A stretch of 64,000 nt of DNA from Paenibacillus montaniterrae. Its GTDB lineage: Bacteria > Bacillota > Bacilli > Paenibacillales > Paenibacillaceae. Positions 1 to 8,860 of the stretch are shown here, piece after piece (position 1 is the first letter of the stretch; the number at the start of each line of letters is the position of its first letter). The notes beneath the pieces were generated by a model that ran no database searches, had not been told where the DNA came from, and saw only the letters and a list, made by a program, of their open reading frames with translations. The stretch lies in contig NZ_BOSE01000003.1 of NCBI RefSeq assembly GCF_018403185.1, forward strand, positions 62,001 to 126,000, in the 5' to 3' direction. The translations under genes were made by a program, and so were the position numbers.

Positions 1-50
1 CAAAATTAATTAGTCGACTTTGGAGCTAATGAGTGAAGGGCGGGCAGAGC

Positions 51-455
51 ATGTCAAAAGATTTTATGGGGCGTGGCTGGAAATTTCCGATAGAAGTCGA
101 TCCGCTGACAGGCAAAATTCGTACCGTTGAGTATGAGGACGATATTGCCGAAGCAATTTCTATCATTATTTGGACAGTAAAGGGAGAGCGCATCATGCAT
201 CCTGACTTCGGTAGTGGCATTGAGCGTTATATTTTTGAAAACAACGATGCCTTGACGCTGCAATTTATTAAAAATGAAGTGCTCAGCGCCATTATCCAGT
301 GGGAGCCAAGGGTGCATGAGGTTGAAGTTGAGGTTAAGTCTGATCCCCAAATGGACAATAAGCTTAATATCCACGTTCAGTATACGGTGCGGACAACGAA
401 TAATTTATACAATCAGGTTTATCCGTTCTATCTGTATGAAGGAGCCGCAAATTAG
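51..455 (+). CDS. GPW/gp25-family baseplate wedge protein of a contractile injection system (eCIS)
   Basis: A 134-residue protein of the T4 gp25/Afp9 family, which forms part of the baseplate wedge that joins the sheath to the baseplate. It starts MSKDFMGRGWKFP and carries the family hallmarks EDIAEAISIII, a KGERIMHPDFG segment and a central IERYIFENND. I place the start at ATG 51 because family members begin at this MSKD-type sequence and AAGGG lies 10 bases upstream; a GTG at 33 would add six residues. The gene leads a same-strand run of four further baseplate and tail genes, and the upstream part of the cluster is outside the window. Family assignment is firm. The eCIS rather than phage context is inferred from the neighbours. 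Confidence 0.9.
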   Translation: MSKDFMGRGWKFPIEVDPLTGKIRTVEYEDDIAEAISIIIWTVKGERIMHPDFGSGIERYIFENNDALTLQFIKNEVLSAIIQWEPRVHEVEVEVKSDPQMDNKLNIHVQYTVRTTNNLYNQVYPFYLYEGAAN

Positions 456-491
456 CTATCGGAGCGATGAAGAATAATGAGGAGCTTAGGG

Positions 492-3400
492 ATGGAACTG
501 CAATCACCATTGATTGATAGCCGCAAGCATCAGCAATTGATCGAACAACTAAATAAAATGGTTCCCTATTACGCCTCGGAATGGACCTTTAATGAGCAGG
601 AGCCGGATGTAGGCAGTGCATTGGCACTAATGTTCATCCATCTGCTGGAAGGGAATATTTCGCGACTCAATCGGCTGCCGGGCAAAAGCCTCATCGCCTT
701 CTTGAATCATTTCAACGTTGAGCTTTCTCCTGCTACGCCTGCAGTAGCACAGGTGCATTTCAAGCTGGCTGACGGTACGCCAGAGCCTGTACTAATTGAC
801 GCAGGTCTGCAGCTCGCTACAAACGCTGAGGATGGAGCGGAGCCGATTGTATTTGAAACGGAGCGTACAGCGCTGCTTACAACGGCAAAGCTGCAGCAGC
901 TCGTTGCAGTTTATCCGCGCAAGGATCGCATCGTTCAGCATATGGTTGATGGTCAGCTATTGTCGCTTGATGCTGCTCATGAACAACAGCATGCTGACGA
1001 CCAGCCGCCTCCCTTTGCATTATACGGCAGCAGTGGCGTTAACGTACAAGAGCATACCTTTTACATCGCTCATCAATATTTATTTCAGATTGAGCATTCA
1101 AGCTCTATCGAGCTGACCTTTATCCATCCGCAGCATGAAGCGGCGCTAATGGATGCTATGCATTTGCTGTCCGATCAGCAGCTCGTCATATGGGAGTTCT
1201 ACAGCGATGGCGGGTGGCAAGCCTTTGATGCTGTGCACTGCCATGATGCGACGATACGACTGCTGAAGCTGCATAAGCATCGGCTGCAGCTAACGGAGCT
1301 GTTTGGCAAAGAAAGCTACTGGATCCGCTGCCGTGCCTTTTCCTTGTCTGCATTGGATGAAGGAATTGCCTTAAGCAAGCTGCAGTTTGAACGGCTGCTG
1401 CTGAAAACAGATTATGCAAAGGCCAATGAAAAGAGCGGCATCATGCCGCAGCTGGCTTTTTTCAACGATCTGCCAGTATCGGTGCAGGCGGGCTGTGAGC
1501 CGTTTGGTGATTTTTTTACGCCCTATAGCTGCTTCTATATCGGCAGCAGCGAAGTATTATCGAAGCGCGGCGCTATGCTGACATTAAGCTTTGAGCTTGA
1601 ATATACGGCACATCGCCTCTATCCTGACAAGCCGAAGCCGATCAACTGGAAGCCGATTATGCGCCGCGAGCTTGTTGATCGAGCTGAGCAGCCTGATCCG
1701 GTAACGATTACGCGCGTGCAATGGGAGTATTGGAATGGGCGCTCCTGGGCGATGCTTCCGCTGCAGGACAGTGCCGGTGCCATGTTCAAGCTGGTGTGGG
1801 ACGGGCGCAGAGCTTGCCAGCTGCAATTTACAATCCCCGAGGATATTGAGCAAACAGAGGTGAACGCCGAAGCAAGCTGCTGGATTCGAGCACGGATTGT
1901 TGCTGTTGATCATGCCTATTCGATTGATGCAATCTACTATGCTCCTTACGTTTCTGGTATGCGCATGGCCTACCATTACGAGGCGCCTTGCAAACAACCG
2001 CATCATTTTGTAACCTGCAACAATTTAGAGGTAAGGGAGCGTACCGCCGAAATTTTAAGTGGGGGTATGGCGTTTCGTCCATTTCAGCCGCTAAGCGGCT
2101 TTCAGCCAGCGGTTTGGCTCGGCTTTGACAAGCCGCCAGAGCGGGGCCCGATTCATATGTACGTCGAGCTCGCAAGCAAATATTGGACTGCGGAGGAAAT
2201 TCCCCATGTAGAGTGGGAATATTTGCGCGCATCCGGCGGCAGCTTTGTTTGGAGCAAGCTTCAGGTTGCGGACGGCACGCAAGGCTTTACACAGAGCGGC
2301 ACGATTCAATTTGTCGGACCGCAGGATTTTGCAAGAAGTGCTGAGCTGGGCAGAACGGGGTACTGGATTCGCGCTGTAAATCGGGACACTCGCTTCTATA
2401 TGAGCAATGAGGAGGCGTATGAGCCGCTGGTGCGTTTTATGTCGCTCAACACGATTAAGGTGCTGCAGCGGCAAACGATTGTGCAGGAGCTGCCCGTATA
2501 TGTCGATGGCTATCATTTGGAGCAGGATGTTCATGCCAGCTACTATTCGCTAGCTTCAAAGCCCGTGCTGCAGGAGCGTGTCTGGGTTGATGAAACAGAG
2601 ACGATCAGCTCGCATGAGCTGGAGCAGCTGCGGCTGCGCTGCCCTGAACGGCTGCAGCTGCTGCTCGATTCCGAGCAGCAGCTAATGAAGGTGTGGGTGG
2701 AGTATGAGCGGGTTGAGCATTTTTTGCACTCCTCGAGCGAGGATCGCCATTACTGTATTGAGCGCGCCACAGGCAAGCTAATGTTTGGCGACGGCTTGCA
2801 CGGCAAAGCACTGGCGCAATACGGCGCCGATCAGGTTAAGGTCAGCTACGTGAGCGGCGGCGGCGCACGCGGCAATGTTGGCAAAGGAGCGATTGCGACG
2901 ATGCAGACCTCGATCGCATTTGTCGAGCAGATCAGCAATGTTGCGCCAGCGGCAGGCGGCTGCGATGCGGGTACGATGCGGGAGGCCATCCAGAAAGGGA
3001 CAAAAGCGCTGGCGCATCGCCACCGCGCAGTAATTGCCGATGATTTTGCATGGATAACTCGCGAGGCTCATCCGAACATTGCTAAGGTAAGATGTCTGCC
3101 GAACTACAATGTCAAGCTGGAAAAGGAAATAGGCGCGTTAACGGTTGTCGTGCTGCCGAAAAATGGGCGCGGGCAAGGCGCGCAGTTCCTTGAGCTAAAG
3201 CGCACGGTAGAGGAGCGTTTGCTTCAAGCGACAGCGGCTGGCATCGCATTTCCTAACCGTTTGCAGGTTATAGAGCCTGTTTATGTAGAGATTGGAGTAA
3301 GGGCTACAGTCTGGGTGCGCAATATGGATGAAGTTGTCCATGTTGAGCGTGAAATTCAGCAGAAGCTGGAGGCTTATCTGGATCCGATTCACGGCAATAA

Positions 3401-3626
3401 CGACGGGCATGGTTGGGAAATAGGCAGCCGCATTCATCCGTCCATGTTTTATGCCTTAATTAAATCGGTCGGGCCGGTTATGCATATTCCGCAATTGCTG
3501 CTCGAGGCCTGCAGACTGGAGCAAGGGAAGAAAGTGGAATGGAATCCCGAGCGTTTAAGCGAGCTGCCGCACAGCATGATTACGCCGGGTCAGCACCGCA
3601 TTGTTGTTGAGGTTCATCAGACTTAA
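492..3626 (+). CDS. Large putative baseplate assembly protein (baseplate J/Afp11-like), eCIS
   Basis: About 1044 residues. The C-terminal third has the signature of the TIGR02243-type putative baseplate assembly proteins: CIERATGKLMFGDGLHG, followed by VSYVSGGGARGNVGKG and then a baseplate-J-like region (MREAIQKGTKALAHRHRAV, FAWITREAHPNIAKV). The N-terminal two thirds contain repeated WEYWNGRSW and ESYWIRCR-like segments, suggesting internal structural repeats. ATG 492 is preferred to ATG 477 because AGGAG sits 7 bases before it (480-484). It follows the gp25 gene by 36 bases and is followed after 51 bases by a second, shorter member of the same family, the usual wedge pair in eCIS loci. The role, a baseplate wedge, is inferred from family and context. 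Confidence 0.85.
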   Translation: MELQSPLIDSRKHQQLIEQLNKMVPYYASEWTFNEQEPDVGSALALMFIHLLEGNISRLNRLPGKSLIAFLNHFNVELSPATPAVAQVHFKLADGTPEPVLIDAGLQLATNAEDGAEPIVFETERTALLTTAKLQQLVAVYPRKDRIVQHMVDGQLLSLDAAHEQQHADDQPPPFALYGSSGVNVQEHTFYIAHQYLFQIEHSSSIELTFIHPQHEAALMDAMHLLSDQQLVIWEFYSDGGWQAFDAVHCHDATIRLLKLHKHRLQLTELFGKESYWIRCRAFSLSALDEGIALSKLQFERLLLKTDYAKANEKSGIMPQLAFFNDLPVSVQAGCEPFGDFFTPYSCFYIGSSEVLSKRGAMLTLSFELEYTAHRLYPDKPKPINWKPIMRRELVDRAEQPDPVTITRVQWEYWNGRSWAMLPLQDSAGAMFKLVWDGRRACQLQFTIPEDIEQTEVNAEASCWIRARIVAVDHAYSIDAIYYAPYVSGMRMAYHYEAPCKQPHHFVTCNNLEVRERTAEILSGGMAFRPFQPLSGFQPAVWLGFDKPPERGPIHMYVELASKYWTAEEIPHVEWEYLRASGGSFVWSKLQVADGTQGFTQSGTIQFVGPQDFARSAELGRTGYWIRAVNRDTRFYMSNEEAYEPLVRFMSLNTIKVLQRQTIVQELPVYVDGYHLEQDVHASYYSLASKPVLQERVWVDETETISSHELEQLRLRCPERLQLLLDSEQQLMKVWVEYERVEHFLHSSSEDRHYCIERATGKLMFGDGLHGKALAQYGADQVKVSYVSGGGARGNVGKGAIATMQTSIAFVEQISNVAPAAGGCDAGTMREAIQKGTKALAHRHRAVIADDFAWITREAHPNIAKVRCLPNYNVKLEKEIGALTVVVLPKNGRGQGAQFLELKRTVEERLLQATAAGIAFPNRLQVIEPVYVEIGVRATVWVRNMDEVVHVEREIQQKLEAYLDPIHGNNDGHGWEIGSRIHPSMFYALIKSVGPVMHIPQLLLEACRLEQGKKVEWNPERLSELPHSMITPGQHRIVVEVHQT

Positions 3627-3677
3627 CGAGGTTAGTAAATGCAATTATGAACAAGTTAGTGGAAAGGAGAACTGCCT

Positions 3678-5861
3678 ATGCTGCCAGTGCCGAATTTGGA
3701 TGATCGTACGTTTGAGCAGCTTGTTCGCGAGGCAAAGGATATGATTCCGCGGCTTGCCCCGCAGTGGACGGATGTAAATGAGCATGATCCGGGCATCACG
3801 CTGCTGGAGCTGCTGGCATGGCATCTTGAGCTGCAGCAGTATCAGCTTAATCGCTTGTCTATCGAATTTGAGCGCAAATTTCTTAAGCTGCTTGGCGGAG
3901 CGCCCCGTGACCGACAGCCGGCTGCTACCTCGGTAAGCTTTTCGCATGCCAGCGAGGTGACGTATCTCCCTTTTGGTACGGAGTTAACAGTAGGCAAGCT
4001 TCATTTTGAAACGGTGCGTTCGATCGCCATCATTCCGGATACAACTGCGATGATTACGCTGCAGCGCAGCGATGAGCTGGCGGCGGTTACCCAAGATATG
4101 TCGTCGGGAAGAACGGCGATCTATCCTTTTGGCGAGGACGGGGAGCTGCATGCCACGATGACGATCAGCATGGTTCAGCCGCTGCCGAGAGGGTTGCCGC
4201 TATCGCTTTGGATTGAGCTTGATCAGCAGGACCCGGACATTCGCATTCCAGCGCGATACAAGCAGTTCATTCCCTCGGCGCTCGTTCAATGGAGCTATTG
4301 GCAGCAGGAGGGGCAAGAGGAGCAGGATCAAGAGAATCGAGAGCAAGGCAGATGGCAGCCGCTCAATTTGGAGCGAGACGAAACCTATTGCTTACATCAA
4401 AGCGGTCCTGTTTTATTCGAAATTCCAGAGGGAGCCGGCGAGGTAAAGCTCATCAAGGCGGAGCTGGTGCAGGGGAAATACGATGATGTGCCGCGCATCA
4501 AGCGCTTAATGTGGAATGAGGTGTTCGCCTCACAGGGGAGGACCTGGTGTATGGAGCAAGCCTTCGCTGGCTGGTCTGAGCAGGATGCGCTGCTAGGCTC
4601 GCTGGAGCCGATTCATATTTATTTGTACCACGCGCTTTATATACATGGACATATAGAGGTGCAAATTCGGGTTCGGGAAGGCTGGATTGAACTGCCCAGC
4701 CATCTATACGAGCTCAAGCGAAGTTCGTCAATGCTTGAGGTAGTTGTACAGCCTGCGGCAGACTTGGCGGTTGGCGAGCAGGCGATTCGGGTCATTGCGC
4801 ATCATCCCGAATTTGTGGGCAAGCAATATATTGCTACAGGCAGTGGGATTTCAGGCCAACGCTGCCAGCTTCCTTTGCCGTCCTTATATGAGAGCAGCCT
4901 GCGGCTTCAAGTCGGCTCCTTTGATGCCGAGCGTGGCGCTATGGTGTGGCAGGATTGGCAGCGGGTACTTGATTTCGACGACTCAGATCCTCTCTCGCCG
5001 CACTATGTCATTGAGGGGGACAGCATAGTATTTTCCGATGGCATTCAGGGAATGGCGCCGCCGCTTTGCAGTACGCCCAATATTCGAGTTATTAGCTACC
5101 GTACCGGTGAAGGGGCTAGCGGCAATGTAAAGGAGGATACGATCAGGCGAATGGCGCTATGGCGCAATGATGTCAAGCTGACGAATTTGTTCCCGGCCTA
5201 TGGCGGCGCTGAAGCGGAATCAGTCAGCGAAGCGCTTGCTCGCACCAAGCTGGACATTCTATCTCCGAAATGCGGCGTTACCGCAGCCGATCTTGAGCAA
5301 AGAGTACGTGAAATTCCAGGAATCCGCATTGCCAGAGTCAAAGCTATTGCGGGCTATCATACAAAGCTTGCGCGCTATCCTGAAGAGCGTGCAATGGGCC
5401 ATGTAGCGATCGTTGTTGTTCCGCGCAGCCGCCGACCATTTCCGCTGCCAAGCGAAGGCTTGTGCCGAACGATTGCCGCTCATTTGGAGCCGTACCGCCT
5501 GCTTACGACCAAGCTGCATATCATTCCGCCGGAATACGTGGAAATTACAATTCGCGCGATAATAGTCGTTGATCCGCAATATGAAGGCGGGGAGCAAGCC
5601 GTAGTACAAGCACTTAATCAATGGCTGAAGCCTGACGCCTCGCAAAGCGAGATAGGCTGGGAGTTCGGCAAGCCAATCTATAAATGCGATCTGTACGATT
5701 ACATTCATACAATCGCTGGCGTGCAATACATACAGGATGCCTGGATCCGGGCAGAAGGCAAAAATGTAATCCAGGAAGCCGGAGGAGACATTATTCTACC
5801 GCCAAATGGACTAGCCCACTCAGGACCACATGAAATCGAGTTCATTGTAGAGGTGGTTTAA
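3678..5861 (+). CDS. Second putative baseplate assembly protein (baseplate J-like), eCIS
   Basis: A 727-residue protein beginning MLPVPNLDDRTFEQLV. The N-terminal motif APQWTDVNEHDPGITLLELL is typical of TIGR02243-type baseplate proteins. Further on are IEGDSIVFSDGIQGMAPP and GEGASGNVKEDTIRRM, matching the family's FGDG...GNV segment, and a C-terminal baseplate-J-like half (LSPKCGVTAADLEQRVREI). The ribosome site GGAAAGGAG lies 9 bases before the ATG. It probably pairs with the preceding protein in the wedge. Its stop codon is fused to the start of a repeat array: the TAA provides the first bases of repeat A1, and the last 13 coding bases recur at 6221. The next tail gene is therefore separated from this one by 917 bases of repeats. 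Confidence 0.85.
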   Translation: MLPVPNLDDRTFEQLVREAKDMIPRLAPQWTDVNEHDPGITLLELLAWHLELQQYQLNRLSIEFERKFLKLLGGAPRDRQPAATSVSFSHASEVTYLPFGTELTVGKLHFETVRSIAIIPDTTAMITLQRSDELAAVTQDMSSGRTAIYPFGEDGELHATMTISMVQPLPRGLPLSLWIELDQQDPDIRIPARYKQFIPSALVQWSYWQQEGQEEQDQENREQGRWQPLNLERDETYCLHQSGPVLFEIPEGAGEVKLIKAELVQGKYDDVPRIKRLMWNEVFASQGRTWCMEQAFAGWSEQDALLGSLEPIHIYLYHALYIHGHIEVQIRVREGWIELPSHLYELKRSSSMLEVVVQPAADLAVGEQAIRVIAHHPEFVGKQYIATGSGISGQRCQLPLPSLYESSLRLQVGSFDAERGAMVWQDWQRVLDFDDSDPLSPHYVIEGDSIVFSDGIQGMAPPLCSTPNIRVISYRTGEGASGNVKEDTIRRMALWRNDVKLTNLFPAYGGAEAESVSEALARTKLDILSPKCGVTAADLEQRVREIPGIRIARVKAIAGYHTKLARYPEERAMGHVAIVVVPRSRRPFPLPSEGLCRTIAAHLEPYRLLTTKLHIIPPEYVEITIRAIIVVDPQYEGGEQAVVQALNQWLKPDASQSEIGWEFGKPIYKCDLYDYIHTIAGVQYIQDAWIRAEGKNVIQEAGGDIILPPNGLAHSGPHEIEFIVEVV

Positions 5862-6020
5862 AAAGCAGGACTTTGATGACGATGCGTCGCTTCGTAGCGT
5901 AGTCACGTCGAATATGTCACGCTACCGAAGGCTTCGGTGCTCACGTAGCTTTTTGCCTACGCTGCGCTCCTCTCCTTCTAGTATCGTGCCATCTTCTAGG
6001 TCCTGAAAGCCCAGCTTTTT
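5860..6020 (+). repeat. Family A palindromic repeat, copy A1
   Basis: A 161-bp copy running from AAAAAGCAGGACTTTGATGA to TCCTGAAAGCCCAGCTTTTT. The ends are imperfect inverted repeats of about 20 bases. Internal hallmarks are GAATATGTCACGCTACCGAA, GGTGCTCACGTAGC and CTACGCTGCGCTCC. Its first bases are the stop codon of the upstream baseplate gene. No convincing reading frame is present. Other copies lie at 6046, 6232, 34049, 58284 (partial), 58367 and 62321. Confidence 0.85.
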
Positions 6021-6045
6021 AAACTCTCATTGGAAGAGGAAACTC

Positions 6046-6206
6046 AAAAAGCTCGGCTTTGATGACGATGCGATGCTTCGTAGATTAGTCGACGGCGAAT
6101 ATAGCATTCATCGGGAGCCTGCGGTGCTCACGTACCAAAACCGTACGCTGCGCTCCTCATTCCCTAGCTTCATGCTATCTTCTTGGTCCTGAAATCCGAG
6201 CTTTTT
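6046..6206 (+). repeat. Family A palindromic repeat, copy A2
   Basis: Also 161 bp, in the same orientation as A1, running from AAAAAGCTCGGCTTTGATGA to CCTGAAATCCGAGCTTTTT. The terminal inverted repeat is better here (AAAAAGCTCGG against CCGAGCTTTTT). The interior has diverged from A1 (ATAGCATTCATCGGGAGCC replaces the usual GTCACGCTACCGAAGGC), so this copy is older or from another subfamily. The 25-bp spacer to A1 contains ATTGGAAGAGG, which recurs just before A3. Confidence 0.85.
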
Positions 6207-6231
6207 GAGTCTTTATTGGAAGAGGTGGTTT

Positions 6232-6382
6232 AAAAAGCTGGACTTTGATGACGATGCGTCGCTTTGTAGCGTACTCGACGTCGAATATGTCACGCTACCG
6301 AAAGCTTCGGTGCTCACGTAGTAAGTGCCTACGCTGCGCTCCTTGCTTTCTACTAGCGTCCAAGCTTCTTGGTCTTGCACTC
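6232..6382 (+). repeat. Family A repeat, copy A3, joined to B1
   Basis: Most similar to A1. The shared sequence starts upstream of both elements: AGAGGTGGTTTAAAAAGC is present at 5849-5866, the 3' end of the baseplate gene, and again at 6221-6238. Instead of the normal family A right end, it ends TTCTTGGTCTTGCACTC and runs straight into family B copy B1. The same A-B junction occurs at 62490-62510. Confidence 0.8.
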
Positions 6383-6524
6383 AAAAAATGCTACAGCGGA
6401 GGAGCAAAGCATCCGAAAAACGAAGTGAGTCGCCTTTAACATCGTAATGCTACCTTTAAAAATTAAATAAGAGAAGCATTACGATTTAAAAAGCGACTGT
6501 AGGATGCATTGCTCCGGAGCGCTG
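6383..6524 (+). repeat. Family B long-hairpin repeat, copy B1
   Basis: About 142 bp able to fold into one long imperfect hairpin. ATCGTAATGCT pairs with AGCATTACGAT, AGTCGCCTTTAA pairs imperfectly with TTTAAAAAGCGACT, and GGAGCAAAGCATCC pairs with GGATGCATTGCTCC with one mismatch. The loop is the AT-rich segment around 6450-6475. No plausible protein product. Confidence 0.85.
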
Positions 6525-6568
6525 AAAGAACTTTGAGGTTTATTCGGCATCGAAGTTTAACAATCAAG

Positions 6569-6708
6569 AAAAAATGCTACAGCGGAGGAGCAAAGCATCC
6601 GAAAAACGAAGTGAGTCGCCTTTAACATCGTAATGCTACCTTTAAAAATTAAATAGAGAGCATTACGATTTAAAAAGCGACTGTAGGATACTTTACTCCG
6701 GAGCGCTG
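6569..6708 (+). repeat. Family B long-hairpin repeat, copy B2
   Basis: A near-identical second copy of B1, 44 bases downstream. It has the same arms, with small changes in the loop and in the outer right arm (GGATACTTTACTCC instead of GGATGCATTGCTCC). The spacer 6525-6568 is unique sequence. Confidence 0.85.
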
Positions 6709-6750
6709 ATTTAAAAAGCGACTGAAGGATGCATTGCTCCGGAGCACTGC
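6709..6750 (+). repeat. Family B right-arm fragment, B3
   Basis: A duplicate of only the right arm of family B (ATTTAAAAAGCGACTG, GGATGCATTGCTCCGGAGC), placed directly after B2 and 18 bases before the ribosome site of the next tail gene. Confidence 0.75.
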
Positions 6751-6778
6751 AAATAGCTAAATGTGTTAGGAGGGTCAT

Positions 6779-8839
6779 ATGAATCAGCGCGCCTTTTTTT
6801 CATTCCGCAAGCCTGCTGATTGGAGCAGTGGAACGAGCTATCATCTTCAAGCAGAGCAGGATGGTCTGCAAATTATACGTGAACGCAAATATCGGCAAGT
6901 AAAGCGGACGACGATTCCTTTTTCCAATGAGCAGGCTCAAATTATTGATATGGTGTGTGCTGCTGATGGGAGATGGTATGCGCTTGATTCTTTAGGCTCT
7001 ATTTGGAGAACTGATCTGGTCAGCAAGCATATTGAGCTTGTTATGAAGCTGGACCATAAACAGTATGTTCCCTCCAAGCTGGCTGTGCAGCACGAGCGTA
7101 TGATTGTTCTTTCGCAAGGAGAGCAGGGAAGCTTGCTGCAATGCTTTGTGCTGGATCACGGGCAGTTGAAATGGAGTACGACTCAATGGTATGAAGCGAG
7201 CTTTGAAGGCTATGAGCTGCTGGTGCTGGACAATGAGGAGGTTGTCATCATCGGCAAGCTTCCACATCGCGAGCTGCTTCAGCTGCTGCGTTTTGATGCA
7301 ATCGGCATGCCGATTCTCAATATCGAATTGCCTAAGCCGCCTGAGCATGCGCCTATTGTTCTGGAGTCTACGCTGCAAGCCGCCAACTTTTTTATTGTGC
7401 AAGGCAATGCCCAGCATGTGCTTATAGCTGATCGAAAAGGCAGGCGTCTGTTGAGCTGGGATATGCTGAGCAATCAGTTTACGCTTGTTCCGCTTGCAAT
7501 CCGCTATGAGGCTTTATTGGCTTTAGCCTATGCGCATGGCAGCTATTGGCTGCTGCTGCGCCATGCCTCAGGCAAAGGCTCCGAGCTGATCGCTTTTAAT
7601 CAGCAGGGAGCTGTGCTGCGCAAGGGTGAGCTTGAGCTGGCAGCAGGCCGTTATTTATGCGGCAGTCACAATCAGCTTTTTATATGGAATGGAGAAAAGC
7701 ATGACATCTATACGATTACTCCACGTTTGGAAACCGCGTACTGGAAGGACCAGCTTGGGCATACCGGGGTATGGATCAGTCGCAGTCTGGACAGCAAGCT
7801 GCTCGGTACAGTGTGGCATAAGCTAAAGCTGCAGCTGAAAAATGCTGATGATACTAGCTGGAATGTTAGATATTTTGCCTCCGATTCCTTGGAGATCAGC
7901 TTGCCGCATGGCATTGTGCAGCTCGATCATTACCTGGCTGATTCCAGCATTTCGATGATGGAAAAGCTGGGAGAGCTTGAAGGCATCTGGCAGCATACGC
8001 TGCTTGACCCAGAGGATTCGTTGCTGCACGGCGCAGTCGGCAAATATTTATGGATCAATCTCGAGCTGATCGGTACAGCGCAGCATTCGCCAGTCATTGA
8101 AGGCATGGAGATTTACTTTCCTCACAGCTCATTTATCGATGAACTGCCTGCCATCTATTTGCGTGATGCTGCTTCTAAAGACTTTCTGTCGCGCTATCTC
8201 AGCATGTTTCAAAGCATGCTGGAGGAAACAGATTTGCGCATTGCGTCCGCACCGCGCACGTTGGAGCCGCGTCAGGTTGCAGGAGACTCCTTGCGCTGGC
8301 TGTGCAGCTGGCTTGGCATAGAAGCGGATGATTACTGGTCAGAGGAGCAGCTTAAGCAGCTGCTGCTTGTTGCGCCAAAGCTGTACAGTCAGCGAGGCAC
8401 GCGCTATGCGATTGAAACCGTAGTTACGATTTATACGGGGCACCCGCCGATCATTCTCGAATATGAGGATATTAAGCCGCTGAAGGAAAATGCGGAGCTG
8501 GGAGAGGTGGTTGAAAGGCTCTATGCTGCGGACCCGCACGCGTTCAACGTATTAGTTAAGGCGGAGCATGTCGATACCGAGCTGAAGCGGGTAACGTTGC
8601 AGCATATACTGGATCGCTTCAAGCCTGTTTTCTCGATATGCAAGCTGGTTATTTTGCAGCCGTGGGTCTATATGGATCTGCATTCTTATCTGGGTATGAA
8701 TACTGTGCTTTCAGAGCCGACTCTATTAAAGCTTGATGGACGCTCGTCAATGCCGCACCATACGATAACGATTGATGTTGGACAAGACAATCGCATCGAC
8801 AAGCATACGAGGCTGGGGCTGAATTCGCGATTGGAATAA
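6779..8839 (+). CDS. eCIS tail protein with C-terminal P2 gpI-like (TIGR02242-type) domain
   Basis: A 686-residue protein. The N-terminal roughly 450 residues are beta-rich with repeated short segments (DGRWYALDSLGSIWR, DRKGRRLLSWDMLSNQ), as in a beta-propeller. The C-terminal part from about residue 455 has the tail-protein signature: IDELPAIYLRD, FLSRYLSMFQSMLEETDLRI, LRWLCSWLGI and APKLYSQRGTRYAIETVV. Similar proteins are known in phage tails and eCIS baseplates. The start at ATG 6779 is supported by AGGAGGG six bases upstream. It lies in the same direction as the two wedge genes but is cut off from them by the repeat array; whether it is still co-transcribed cannot be told from sequence. 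Confidence 0.8.
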   Translation: MNQRAFFSFRKPADWSSGTSYHLQAEQDGLQIIRERKYRQVKRTTIPFSNEQAQIIDMVCAADGRWYALDSLGSIWRTDLVSKHIELVMKLDHKQYVPSKLAVQHERMIVLSQGEQGSLLQCFVLDHGQLKWSTTQWYEASFEGYELLVLDNEEVVIIGKLPHRELLQLLRFDAIGMPILNIELPKPPEHAPIVLESTLQAANFFIVQGNAQHVLIADRKGRRLLSWDMLSNQFTLVPLAIRYEALLALAYAHGSYWLLLRHASGKGSELIAFNQQGAVLRKGELELAAGRYLCGSHNQLFIWNGEKHDIYTITPRLETAYWKDQLGHTGVWISRSLDSKLLGTVWHKLKLQLKNADDTSWNVRYFASDSLEISLPHGIVQLDHYLADSSISMMEKLGELEGIWQHTLLDPEDSLLHGAVGKYLWINLELIGTAQHSPVIEGMEIYFPHSSFIDELPAIYLRDAASKDFLSRYLSMFQSMLEETDLRIASAPRTLEPRQVAGDSLRWLCSWLGIEADDYWSEEQLKQLLLVAPKLYSQRGTRYAIETVVTIYTGHPPIILEYEDIKPLKENAELGEVVERLYAADPHAFNVLVKAEHVDTELKRVTLQHILDRFKPVFSICKLVILQPWVYMDLHSYLGMNTVLSEPTLLKLDGRSSMPHHTITIDVGQDNRIDKHTRLGLNSRLE

Positions 8840-8860
8840 TGTTGAAAGAGGGATGAGAGG

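Noticed and set aside
54..374. Antisense open frames of 60-210 codons under many real genes, for example here, at 1584-2006 and at 14400-15035
   Set aside because: They mirror strongly coding genes with clear family matches on the other strand, lack ribosome sites and show no domain I recognise.
6245..6439. Open frame of 64 codons inside the repeat array after the baseplate gene
   Set aside because: It lies across repeats A3 and B1; the same repeats give different, unrelated frames at the other copies, and there is no ribosome site.
5860..6750. CRISPR array
   Set aside because: Repeat units are 140-160 bp and palindromic, with irregular gaps and no 25-40-bp repeat-spacer pattern; no cas genes are present.
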